Source: Oribacterium sp. WCC10
Lineage (GTDB): Bacteria > Bacillota > Clostridia > Lachnospirales > Lachnospiraceae
DNA: 64,000 bases
Direction: 5' to 3'
Assembly (NCBI RefSeq): GCF_900113415.1
Contig: NZ_FOPH01000009.1
Span: 1-64,000, forward strand
The translations under genes and the position numbers were made by a program. The notes below the pieces were generated by a model. The model was not told where the DNA came from. It was given only the letters and a program-made list of their open reading frames with translations, and made no database searches. Of the stretch, positions 50,822-59,721 are shown in pieces (position 1 is the first letter of the stretch; every line of letters starts with the position of its first letter).

Positions 50822-52228
50822 TTATTTCGCCACATCCGGAACTTGCAGATTTTTCACCTCAACCGGTGCGATTATATTACTTTCAGAATTCCATTCGAAA
50901 AAACCTATCGCATACAAAGGATATGTATAAAAGCCCTTACCTTCACCAACATTGGTGTCAGCAAATTTTATGGCCGGATGAACACCATATTTTTTTTGAT
51001 GTTCAATTACAAATTTCATGCTTGTCGCTCTATTATTGGTTGCTTTACATTCAACTATAGTGGTTTCACCATCCATCTCGAACAGGAAATCCAATTCCGG
51101 AGAACCACTGGGAGCATGATAATAATACAGACCTATACCATTTGCAGCAAAGGCTGAGGCAACCATATTTTCAGCTATTGCACCTTTATAGGAACTGATG
51201 TCTCCTGCCAGAATTTTCTGAGGCAACTCATCGCCAAGCTGTGAGACCAATAATCCGGTATCGATGAAGAAAGCCTTAAATTCTTTTGCTATTTTAACCC
51301 CTTCAAGAGGATATGAAATCTCCAGTGTATTAAAGGAACGAACAACCAAACCTACATCAACCAGATATTGTAGTCCATCAGCTTTCTCAGGAGAATTTCC
51401 TCTAACATTAACAAGACTGTATTTAAACTTCTTGTATTCTTTTGACAACTGTGAAGGTAAAGAATCGAGACAAGCTTCTGCCCTAAGCTTTAATACTTCG
51501 TTAATCCTGTCGCTGCCATCTGAACTTTTATATCTTCCAAAATCGTCTCTTATTGAACTGAGAATTCTTTTTTGAATGCTTTTCACTAAATTTAAATCAT
51601 GAGTCTCAAAGAAAGAATTCACAGCTTCAGGCATACCACCAACAATGAGATACTGTAAATACAATGATCGCAGACTTTCATGTATAGTCTTTTCAACACT
51701 TTCATGTTCCTTGAAGCATTTGGAAACATAATCCATGATTTCCGGACTAATGCCGGTGTTGCAGAGAAATTCTTTAAATGTGAGTGGATACATATCCAGC
51801 TGCTCCTCGTATCCCACAGGAATTCCCCTCACATAGGGTTCTCGAAATCCTTTAACACCTAAAAAGCTTCCGATAGCAATAACATCATACCTTCCATCTA
51901 TATCCCAATACTTTAGTGAACTTCTGGCATTTGGACAATCCTGGATCTCATCCAATATCAGAAGAGTTTTTCCGGGCACAAATCTGGCGGTGGTATCCAC
52001 GGCGGTTATAGACATCACCATCCGATCCACATTAAAATCACCTTCAAATGTACTATGTATCGTTTGATTGGCTCTTAAGTCTATGTATATACAATTCTCG
52101 TAAAATTCCGCTCCAAACTGTTTTACTATGTATGTCTTACCAATCTGACGTAATCCTTTGATAACAAGAGGATGATGTTGGCGGTTTTTCCAATCTTTCA
52201 GTTGGTTGTAAATATCTCTTCTCAGCAT
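50822..52228 (-). CDS. AAA ATPase with DUF4143-type PD-(D/E)XK region
   Basis: 468 residues. N-terminal ATPase with Walker A 'IKGLRQIGKTYIVK' and Walker B 'LLILDEIQDCPNA'; C-terminal nuclease-like 'GSPELDFLFEMDGETTIVECKATN' (in part) with Asp and Glu-X-Lys. A large, widely scattered family of unknown role in anaerobes, distinct from the one at 39177-40847. GAGAGG precedes the ATG. Confidence 0.85.
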   Translation of the reverse strand: MLRRDIYNQLKDWKNRQHHPLVIKGLRQIGKTYIVKQFGAEFYENCIYIDLRANQTIHSTFEGDFNVDRMVMSITAVDTTARFVPGKTLLILDEIQDCPNARSSLKYWDIDGRYDVIAIGSFLGVKGFREPYVRGIPVGYEEQLDMYPLTFKEFLCNTGISPEIMDYVSKCFKEHESVEKTIHESLRSLYLQYLIVGGMPEAVNSFFETHDLNLVKSIQKRILSSIRDDFGRYKSSDGSDRINEVLKLRAEACLDSLPSQLSKEYKKFKYSLVNVRGNSPEKADGLQYLVDVGLVVRSFNTLEISYPLEGVKIAKEFKAFFIDTGLLVSQLGDELPQKILAGDISSYKGAIAENMVASAFAANGIGLYYYHAPSGSPELDFLFEMDGETTIVECKATNNRATSMKFVIEHQKKYGVHPAIKFADTNVGEGKGFYTYPLYAIGFFEWNSESNIIAPVEVKNLQVPDVAK

Positions 52229-52362
52229 ATGATTACCTCTCTTATATCAAAGTATAATCAATGTTTTGACATTTTTCAAAGGATATAGAGACATACTTTT
52301 GATAATTTTAAAGAGATAATCAATGCTGATTTTGATTTTATTCAAAAGATTCGGATACACAG

Positions 52363-52404
52363 CCCGTATCAATAGAACGGATTAAAAATCAAAAGACGTA
52401 TCAT
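52363..52404 (+). repeat. 42-bp repeat, copy 2
   Basis: Direct copy (36/42) of 40961-41002. Its last four bases overlap the stop codon of the broken histidine kinase on the other strand, so it marks a rearrangement edge. Confidence 0.55.
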
Positions 52405-52736
52405 ACTGTGATTGCAATCACTACAGAGAATGTATTATATCCTGCATTTGAATCTACACTTATCTTCCCATGGTGACGTTCAGTTACAGCCTTTGCATTC
52501 TTTCCATCCTCTGCATCATCCCGGGCATCATGGGATAGTCCCCCGATACATTGCTCTGTAAAATCAAGCAGTATGTGCTGATTTGATTTATAAACACTTC
52601 TTAGTGTCGTCAGATAAATGATCAGCAATGTAAGAATCAGCACCAGCGTCAGCATCGACATGATTGAAGCAACGATTTTCACTCTTGACTTTTGAAAAAT
52701 ACTATGATGTATTGCCTTTGAAAAAAACTTAACCAT
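52401..52736 (-). pseudogene. histidine kinase with internal deletion
   Basis: 111 residues: an N-terminal membrane helix ('IVASIMSMLTLVLILTLLII') and start of a sensor region, joined directly to the last residues of a HATPase domain ('ERHHGKISVDSNAGYNTFSVVI'). HAMP, phosphoacceptor His and the ATP lid are gone (a kinase is normally 350-500 residues). It begins at the stop of the response-regulator fragment, the usual operon order. Confidence 0.85.
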
Positions 52737-53161
52737 TATGTTTCTAACCTGTTTCTTAACTGATATCCTAATCCGCGAACTGCCTTGATTTCCATATGGG
52801 ATCTTATAAACTGCAGCTTTTTTCTGGTAAATGAAATATAAACTTCCACATTGTTGTACTCGGCTTCATTTTCATATCCCCAAATCTTAACAGCAAGTTG
52901 TTCCCTGGTCAGAATCCGGTCCGGATTCATCATAAATAACTCAAGTATATGGAGTTCCTTTTCCGACAGACGAACTTCCTGTTGGTTCTCCATGTTTTTC
53001 AAAACTGTAGTCTGCTGATTCAGTATAATATCTCCTGCTTTCAGTTGTCCCGTTTCTGCGTCAGCCTGTTCAATCATGTTACGACGCAGCATCGCACGTA
53101 CTCTGGCTAGCAGTTCTCTTGTTTCAAAGGGTTTTGTAAGATAATCATCTGCTCCTGCATC
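52736..53161 (-). pseudogene. response regulator without its receiver domain
   Basis: The frame reads from 'DAGADDYLTKPFETRELLA' at about 53161, the very end of a receiver domain, through a complete OmpR-type winged helix ('EVRLSEKELHILELFMMNPDRILTREQL', in part; 'AVRGLGYQL') to 52736. The phosphoacceptor Asp region is missing. An internal ATG at 53092 could still allow the DNA-binding domain to be made. Upstream it is fused out of frame to a lipoprotein signal peptide. Confidence 0.8.
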
Positions 53162-53216
53162 CTGCTGTAATCATGGCAATGGACATGCCAAGTGCTGTTA
53201 TTCTATAAAATTTCAT
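53145..53216 (-). pseudogene. lipoprotein signal peptide stump fused onto the response regulator remnant
   Basis: ATG at 53216 with AAAGGAG upstream reads MKFYRITALGMSIAMITAGC then RSR and stop: a complete lipoprotein signal with AGC lipobox cut right after the cysteine. The downstream DNA is the response-regulator fragment in another frame, so a deletion joined two unrelated genes here. Confidence 0.7.
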
Positions 53217-53307
53217 AGTGTTCTCCTTTTAAGATTATCTTCAAACAAATATCTGTGTTTTGCTGATGAGAACACTATAGCGGAGTTTTCTTGAAGAAAG
53301 ATTGAAA

Positions 53308-53339
53308 AAATCGAGCAGGCAAAGCTCCCTGCTCGATTT
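53308..53339. terminator. bidirectional terminator
   Basis: AAATCGAGCAGG (53308-53319) and CCTGCTCGATTT (53328-53339) are perfect 12-bp arms with A and T flanks. Confidence 0.9.
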
Positions 53340-53432
53340 CTTTTTAGCCGTCAAATGTCTATTAAGTATTATTCTTTTTTAAACACAATTCAACTTAACT
53401 GCATCACTGTCAATATTCCGATCCGTTGAAAT

Positions 53433-54848
53433 TCACATCATACTATTAAGTCTTATATCAACCCTTCCATCCGAGCTAAATGTCATTCCTTCCGCATCCA
53501 TTAGTGTCTCATAAAGTGTACCGCTCAAAACATGCTCTCCGTCGTTAATGAATATTTCGAAAGAATAGCGGTCAAGAAGAAGGCGGAGTTTGAAGTCATC
53601 GTAATTTCCTATCCTTACTTTACGGTACTCGCAGATGGAAGCTGAACGTCCGCTGTTACTACGGTCAAGAATCAGATAACCGGATTTTTTATCATAAGAA
53701 AGGCTGACATGGATATCATCCTTTACGGCAAACTTCATCGTAAAGTTTGATGCATCCTTTACCTCTGCCGTCATATCCAGACATCTTCCGGAAATGCCAT
53801 CGACCTCGGCATCATCAGGTGCCGTAACCGTTCTTTCAACAGTACCTTTATATAATGTTTCAATCTCCCTGATGGGCTGCTGACAGATACGGCCATTCTT
53901 TACAGTCATTTCTCTCGGGAAACTCATCTGACCGAACCATTTCTGTTCCTCCGGGATACAGTTTCCGGAAGCAGGATCCTGCATCCAGCCAATAACGATT
54001 CTTCTTCCGTCAGCTGTCTCCATACTCTGGGGTGCATAATAATCAAAACCTGTGTCCAGGGGCTGGGCCTTCTCCGAATCCCCTACAAAAGCCATAACAC
54101 AGTTTCCGTTTCTGTAGCAGTCTTCTGTCTTTTTCATGTTCATGACTGAGACAGAAAGCACTTTTTCACCATCAAGTGTGAAGTAATCCGGACACTCCCA
54201 CATTATTCCCCATCTTCCGTCATTAGTCTTCAAAGTATCCTTATACTTCCAGTTAATGACATCCCCGGATTCATATCTGAGTACTGCGCCAAGTCCGTTT
54301 TTCAGCCTTGCAGCTATCACGCAATAGTACTTTCCGTCTTCAAACCAGATTTTAGGATCCCTGAAATCCCCTTTATCCGCGCCCTCCGGCATGTCCTTAG
54401 ATGTAAGTACAGGATTTGCCTCGTACTTTTCGTAATTCTCACCATCACCGAAAGCGAGACACTGTGTCTCCTCCCTGAAGAGCTCCTCACCCTTACCATG
54501 CTGGTTATGTGCTGTGTAGATCAGAAGATGCCTGCCATCCTTATCCGTGATGGCACTTCCCGAAAAGCAGCCTGTCTCGTAATCTTTATCCGGTGCAAGT
54601 GCAGCCTTTTCATAGTCCCAATGGATGAGATCCTTAGATGTCCAGTGTCCCCAGTGCATGCTGTCCCAGCTTGTACTGTATGGGTTGTACTGATAGAAAA
54701 GATGATATTTTCCATTGTAAAATGAAAAACCGTTTGGGTCATTTAACCAGCCGGCCTTAGCTGTCAGGTGGTAAGCAGGACGCTCGTCAGCACTTATATT
54801 TCGGCTGTATCTTTCTTCATAATCACGTGCTTTATCTAATGTATCCAA
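53433..54848 (-). CDS. GH32 beta-fructosidase / sucrose-6-phosphate hydrolase
   Basis: 471 residues. GH32 motifs: nucleophile 'GWLNDPNGF' (Asp37), 'FRDPKIW' (transition-state Asp) and 'WECPDYF' with the acid/base Glu; a C-terminal beta-sandwich follows. No signal peptide, so cytoplasmic hydrolysis of sucrose, sucrose-6-phosphate or short fructans. The start is TTG at 54848 with AAGGA about 10 nt upstream; no ATG fits. No transporter or LacI regulator is adjacent, which is unusual for a sucrose locus. Confidence 0.92.
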   Translation of the reverse strand: MDTLDKARDYEERYSRNISADERPAYHLTAKAGWLNDPNGFSFYNGKYHLFYQYNPYSTSWDSMHWGHWTSKDLIHWDYEKAALAPDKDYETGCFSGSAITDKDGRHLLIYTAHNQHGKGEELFREETQCLAFGDGENYEKYEANPVLTSKDMPEGADKGDFRDPKIWFEDGKYYCVIAARLKNGLGAVLRYESGDVINWKYKDTLKTNDGRWGIMWECPDYFTLDGEKVLSVSVMNMKKTEDCYRNGNCVMAFVGDSEKAQPLDTGFDYYAPQSMETADGRRIVIGWMQDPASGNCIPEEQKWFGQMSFPREMTVKNGRICQQPIREIETLYKGTVERTVTAPDDAEVDGISGRCLDMTAEVKDASNFTMKFAVKDDIHVSLSYDKKSGYLILDRSNSGRSASICEYRKVRIGNYDDFKLRLLLDRYSFEIFINDGEHVLSGTLYETLMDAEGMTFSSDGRVDIRLNSMM

Positions 54849-54950
54849 GGTATTTAATTCCTTTCATGATGTAATCATTAACATACTTAATTCAGAATTA
54901 TAGACTACGACAAAAAATTAATCATCCATTTATTGATATAAGTGTCATGA

Positions 54951-55077
54951 CTGGTGGCAGATTCCGTAGGAATCTGGCATATAGCACCAGCCCTTCGCGA
55001 AGCGAACTAAATGGACTGACGTTCCCAGAAGCGCAAAGCGCGAAACGATTCGATATCGACTTTTGACACCACATCAT
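54951..55077 (+). repeat. structured intergenic repeat, copy A
   Basis: Nested stems: CTGGTG/CACCAG enclosing CAGATTCC-GTA-GGAATCTG (54958-54976), then CAGCCC...GGACTG with TTCGCGAA inside, then GCGC-AAA-GCGC, ending in CGATATCGAC and TTTTGACACCACATCAT. About 105 nt correspond base by base to copy B at 56574-56687 in the opposite orientation, with stem changes that preserve pairing. Confidence 0.75.
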
Positions 55078-55116
55078 TCTATGATTTTAAACCGCATTTC
55101 CGTTTGAAATCCCCTG

Positions 55117-56463
55117 CTAACTATATACCTTACGATAAATCCTGTAAAAATATATCATCTCTGCGATACCTGTGATTGTCCATGAGAAAATATACAGAAG
55201 ATATAGCGATGTAACTGTTTTAAAATATGCAAATACCGTAAATATCCACAAAATCCTGAACACACAGGAGCCAAGGATCACTATGATCGTCGGGATGAGA
55301 CTCTTACCTAGCCCTCGTGATGCAGCAATAGAGCCATCCATAAACGCAGAAAAGCCATAGGACAAAGCCATGATGGAAAGACGATACATACCTGCTTCAA
55401 CAACTGCCGGATCGGTAGTAAACACTCTTAAAAACGGTACTCCGAAAATGTACAGACTCACACCGATGATACTTCCGATTACAAAGCTGTAGAACAGAGT
55501 TATATGATATATCTTTTTGACCCTTTCCATCTGTTTTGCACCGTAATTCTGCCCGATGAAGCTTGAACCCGCAGTGTAAAATGCAGCCATAACATCGTAA
55601 TCAAGTCCATCTGCATTTTGCGCAGCTGCCGCACCTGCCACTGTGATGGCATCAAATGTATTGACTCCGTACTGGACAAAAAGATTGGCAATCTGGAAAA
55701 TGGCATTAGCGATACCGGAAGTCAGACTGATGGGAAGCATCCGCTTTGCAAATTTCTTATCAAAATGCATACCTCTGAATCTTAAACCGATCATAGACTT
55801 CTCACGAATGATAGAGAATAAAATACAAAAGGCTGAAAAATACTGCGAGATAACACTTGCAAGCGCAACCCCAACCACATCCAGATTCATAACTATGACA
55901 AAGTAAAGATTAAGCAGGATATTGATGAAACCTGATATGGTCAAAAACATCAAAGGCTTACGTGTATTTCCCGAGGCGCTGTAGGCGGCGTTTCCGAAGT
56001 TGAATATAGACAGCGCAGGAATTCCGAGAAAATAAATCTTTAGATAATTCATAGCGCCCGTGAGCAAAGACTGTTTAGTGCTGAGCAGTGAAAGAACACT
56101 AAACTTTGTGGCTTCGCTGACAATCATCGTCAGAATACCGATCATCATACAGAGGATAAATGCTGTGAATACAGCACGTTTAACCGCTTCCTCTTTTCCT
56201 CTGCCTATGGCATAAGCCACAGTTACATTAACTCCGCTTGAAATACCTATAATGAAAGTTGTATATAGAGTCACCAGCGTGGTTGTGGATCCGACAGCAC
56301 CCAAAGCTATGGGTCCCGCAAATCTACCGACAACAGCTATATCTGAAATATTGAAAAGAATCTGCAGTAGATTGGAAGCTATCAGCGGCAGACTGAACAT
56401 CAAAATGCCGCTCCAGAGAGGGACCTGTGTCAGATTTTTAGCTTCATTTGTTTTATTATTCAT
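55117..56463 (-). CDS. MATE-family multidrug/cation antiporter
   Basis: 448 residues, 12 membrane helices in two homologous halves: 'PLWSGILMFSLPLIASNLLQ', 'DIAVVGRFAGPIALGAVGST' and 'SGVNVTVAYAIGRGKEEAVKRAV' (in part) in the first, 'AAFYTAGSSFIGQNYGAK' in the second. It exports cationic compounds with Na+ or H+. The ribosome site (AGGGATGA) is fair. The gene lies between inverted copies of the structured repeat. Confidence 0.93.
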   Translation of the reverse strand: MNNKTNEAKNLTQVPLWSGILMFSLPLIASNLLQILFNISDIAVVGRFAGPIALGAVGSTTTLVTLYTTFIIGISSGVNVTVAYAIGRGKEEAVKRAVFTAFILCMMIGILTMIVSEATKFSVLSLLSTKQSLLTGAMNYLKIYFLGIPALSIFNFGNAAYSASGNTRKPLMFLTISGFINILLNLYFVIVMNLDVVGVALASVISQYFSAFCILFSIIREKSMIGLRFRGMHFDKKFAKRMLPISLTSGIANAIFQIANLFVQYGVNTFDAITVAGAAAAQNADGLDYDVMAAFYTAGSSFIGQNYGAKQMERVKKIYHITLFYSFVIGSIIGVSLYIFGVPFLRVFTTDPAVVEAGMYRLSIMALSYGFSAFMDGSIAASRGLGKSLIPTIIVILGSCVFRILWIFTVFAYFKTVTSLYLLYIFSWTITGIAEMIYFYRIYRKVYS

Positions 56464-56520
56464 GTATATATCATCCCTGACCTATCTGTACAAAATCAAA
56501 AAGACATTATACTGCGGAAA

Positions 56521-56554
56521 AACAAAAGAAGCACCACATATGTGGTGCCCTTTT
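56521..56554. terminator. bidirectional terminator after the RND gene
   Basis: GCACCACATATGTGGTGC (56531-56548) is a perfect 18-bp palindrome with CTTTT on one side and AAAAGAA on the other. Confidence 0.75.
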
Positions 56555-56573
56555 CAAATAAATCACTCCGCAC

Positions 56574-56687
56574 GGAACGATTCGATACTGGATCGCTTCG
56601 CGCTATGCGCTCACTGGGAACGTCAGCCCATTTGAATTCGCTTCGCGAAGGGCTGACGCTACATGCCAGGTCCTTCGGACCTGCCAC
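56574..56687 (-). repeat. structured intergenic repeat, copy B
   Basis: Stems on the minus strand: CAGGTCC-GAA-GGACCTG (56667-56683), CGTCAGCCC/GGGCTGACG (56631-56658), GCGC-ATA-GCGC, then CGATCCAGTATCGAATCGTT. It corresponds to copy A with paired substitutions in the first stem. Its first part lies inside the RND gene and supplies that gene's stop codon. Confidence 0.75.
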
Positions 56688-59600
56688 AAAAAGCGTTCCT
56701 CTCATGTTTCGGCGTCATTACAGAATAATAAACCGGCAGCATCAGAAGACAAAGCAGTGTGGATGCTGTAAGTCCGCCGATATTTACTATGGCGAGTCCC
56801 TGATTCATGGAGCCTGCATTACCAAACGCCATGGCCATCGGAATCATCGATATAACGGTTGTCAGAGTAGTCATAAGGATAGGTCTGATACGTGTAGCTC
56901 CTGCTTCTATGAGAGCTTCATCAAAATCCATAGTACCTCTATACTGATTTGCCGTATCAACGTAGAGAATACCGTTATTTACAGCGGTACCTATGAGCAT
57001 CAGGAATCCAACCATGGATACCATACTGATAGAGCAGTCTGTAAGCCAGAGCAACGAGAAAGAACCTATCAGAGAAAAAGGTATGGTAGTCATGACCATC
57101 AATGAGTATTTGGGAGACTCGAACTGTGATGCCATCACTACAAATACCAGAAATACTGCTTCAAGAAGAGCCATCATCAGATTCCCCATTTCTCTGGACC
57201 GTGTCTTATCCATGGTACTTTTACCTATGGTCACTGTGCCTGTGAGATTAGGTTTTACTGTTTCTTCAAGTATCTGTTTGGGCGATTCCTTGGTAGCTTT
57301 ATCCGAGTACTCTGCTGTTATTGTAACATTATACTGCTTGTCTGCCCGGGCTATAGATGCCGGTGAATCCACATAGTGAACATCAGCTACATCAGTCAGG
57401 ACAACCTGACCGCCGTTTCCGGCACTTAAAAGGATGTTCTTTATCTCATAAAGAGAATCGTATTGATCAACAGGGTATTCAACTTTTACATCCGTGTCCT
57501 CTCCATTTACCGGAATACTTGTCACTGTTGATCCCGTAAGTATTGACCTCAGTGTACTACCTATGGTTCCTGCCGTAAGGCCGTAGGATTTGGCTTTAAT
57601 GGCATCTACTGTAACCTCTACTACAGGGGAAGAATTGTCTATGCTTGAATGAACTCTTGCTATATCGTCACGTGTTTCAATGTCTGATACTATTTCATTT
57701 ACGACTTCTTTCACCTCATCATAGTCCGCCCCCTGAATCATTACTTCATAGTTATCTCCGGAAGAACTCATCATACTCATGGAAGATTTCATTTCCACGG
57801 AAATATCACAATTCGTAACATCCGAAAGCTCCTTCTTCCATTTGTTTACGACATCCTTTGTTTCCATGCTTCTGTCATCTTTTAGAGTTGCAGCGATAGT
57901 CGCCTCAGAATTTCCGCTTCCACCGGTAAACTCTGTCCTGTAATGTTCCAGATCCGGATCCTGTTTAATGATTTCTTCTATTTCATCTAATGCAGGTTCT
58001 ATCTTCTTTATTTCCGTACCGGGTCTTGTATTCACAGTAATGCTTATCTCACCCTGATCATCTGATGGCATGAGTTCAATGGTAAGTGTTGTCGCAAGTA
58101 AAAGGGAACCAACGAGAAGCAGCACAGAGGTAATCATAACTGTTTTTTTCTTCGGAAGGATCTTCTGCATCAAAACTCTATAGCCGTCCTGAAGTTCCTT
58201 CACAGAGTCGTTAAGCATTGCCTTTGTTTTTTCCTCAGGCTTATACATCATGTAGCAAAGAGGAACTACTGTGATAGCAGAGATAAGCGATGCAGACATA
58301 CAGAAAACAATGGTGAATCCCAAAGGTCCGAACATCTGACCTGTCATACCGGAAAGCAGTCCCAGAGGCAGAAATACTACACAGGTGGTTATGGTTGAGG
58401 CTATAACCGACATAGCCACTATTCCTGTTCCATCCAAAGCATCACGTGCGTATTCCAAAAGTCCCTGTTTTTCTTTATTTTTAGCAGTAACTCTGAAACA
58501 ACTCTCCAGCACTACTATGGAGTTATCTACCATCATACCGACTCCCAGAGTCAGCGCGGAGAGGGTGATCATATTGAGGGAATACCCCATCGAACTCATA
58601 AGTATCAGTGCAGCCAGTATGGATGCAGGTATAGAACTTCCTACAATGAGGGATGCCTTTATATCTCCGAAAAACAGATATATGATGATCATGGAAATGA
58701 CTATGGCAAGGATAAGTGTCTTTACCACATCATTGATTGAGTCAGTTATATTTTCGGAGGTATCGCTGATTACGGTAATTTCAAGGGCATTATCCTTTTT
58801 TGAAAGCGTGTCTATGGTGTTCCTTACTTTCTCTGAAAGTTTCATTGAAGACGCACTTTGCTGCCTTGATATAGAGATGGTTATGGTATCCTCTCCATCA
58901 TATTTTGCAATACTGTCATTCTTTTCATTAGCATAATTAACTGTTGCCACATCCTGAAGATATACAACATCATTCTGGTTTTTGGTTGTAAGCGGAATAT
59001 CCCCGAGAGCTTCAAAGGAATCATATTTCATTCTGGTGGAGACCGAAAGCTCCTGACTTCCATCCAGAGTACTCCCGGCCGGGATGGTCGCATCCGCTGC
59101 TGAAATGTCTCCGGCTATGGATGACATAGTTACTCCGTACTGAAGCATTTTTTCTTCATTTAATTCTATAGAGATATACTGTTTGTTTCCTCCATTTATC
59201 TTTATATCAGCTACCTCAGGTATCTTTTCGAATTCCGGAGACAGTTTATTTTCCACATAATTGTATAGATTTGCTGACTCCTTTTTGTTCTGTATCATGA
59301 GAGTCATATCCGAACCTGAGTTCATATTCATCTCAAATATGGATGGTGTCTTGCAGCCATCCGGAAGCTCTCTCGAAACCTGATCAACCTTCTTTTTGAG
59401 ATCATCATACGCCTTATCCATATCCGTTCCGTAATCATATGAAAGCATGATCATGGAAGATCCTTCACTTGATTTTGATGTTATGTTATCAAGACCGGAA
59501 AGAGCGCTGATATTGTCTTCTATAGGCTTTGTCACAAGTTCCGCAACATCCTCCGGGCTGGCTCCGGAATAATATGTCATTATAACCATCATGGACATAT

Positions 59601-59721
59601 CCATATCAGGCGTAAGTTCAAGGGTAGTATTGAAAACTGATGATATACCAAAAACTATAAGGCATAGGATTGCCAGTACAGCCGAGACAGGTCTCTTTAA
59701 AACCAATTTAGTTATTCCCAT
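56659..59721 (-). CDS. RND-family efflux permease (HAE1/AcrB-like)
   Basis: 1020 residues with the 12-helix RND plan: helix 1 'RPVSAVLAILCLIVFGISSV', two large extracytoplasmic loops, central helices with 'GVGMMVDNSIVVLESCFR' (the paired Asp of the proton/ion relay region) and 'GTAVNNGILYVDTANQYR' in the second half. ATG at 59721 with GGGGGA upstream, overlapping the adaptor gene by 14 bp. It forms a pump with the adaptor encoded just before; with no outer membrane it exports across one membrane. The last residues (CGRSEGPGM) are encoded by repeat copy B. Confidence 0.93.
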   Translation of the reverse strand: MGITKLVLKRPVSAVLAILCLIVFGISSVFNTTLELTPDMDMSMMVIMTYYSGASPEDVAELVTKPIEDNISALSGLDNITSKSSEGSSMIMLSYDYGTDMDKAYDDLKKKVDQVSRELPDGCKTPSIFEMNMNSGSDMTLMIQNKKESANLYNYVENKLSPEFEKIPEVADIKINGGNKQYISIELNEEKMLQYGVTMSSIAGDISAADATIPAGSTLDGSQELSVSTRMKYDSFEALGDIPLTTKNQNDVVYLQDVATVNYANEKNDSIAKYDGEDTITISISRQQSASSMKLSEKVRNTIDTLSKKDNALEITVISDTSENITDSINDVVKTLILAIVISMIIIYLFFGDIKASLIVGSSIPASILAALILMSSMGYSLNMITLSALTLGVGMMVDNSIVVLESCFRVTAKNKEKQGLLEYARDALDGTGIVAMSVIASTITTCVVFLPLGLLSGMTGQMFGPLGFTIVFCMSASLISAITVVPLCYMMYKPEEKTKAMLNDSVKELQDGYRVLMQKILPKKKTVMITSVLLLVGSLLLATTLTIELMPSDDQGEISITVNTRPGTEIKKIEPALDEIEEIIKQDPDLEHYRTEFTGGSGNSEATIAATLKDDRSMETKDVVNKWKKELSDVTNCDISVEMKSSMSMMSSSGDNYEVMIQGADYDEVKEVVNEIVSDIETRDDIARVHSSIDNSSPVVEVTVDAIKAKSYGLTAGTIGSTLRSILTGSTVTSIPVNGEDTDVKVEYPVDQYDSLYEIKNILLSAGNGGQVVLTDVADVHYVDSPASIARADKQYNVTITAEYSDKATKESPKQILEETVKPNLTGTVTIGKSTMDKTRSREMGNLMMALLEAVFLVFVVMASQFESPKYSLMVMTTIPFSLIGSFSLLWLTDCSISMVSMVGFLMLIGTAVNNGILYVDTANQYRGTMDFDEALIEAGATRIRPILMTTLTTVISMIPMAMAFGNAGSMNQGLAIVNIGGLTASTLLCLLMLPVYYSVMTPKHERNAFCGRSEGPGM

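Noticed and set aside
58385-58936. 183-codon plus-strand frame opposite the RND permease
   Set aside because: Antisense shadow of conserved RND sequence.
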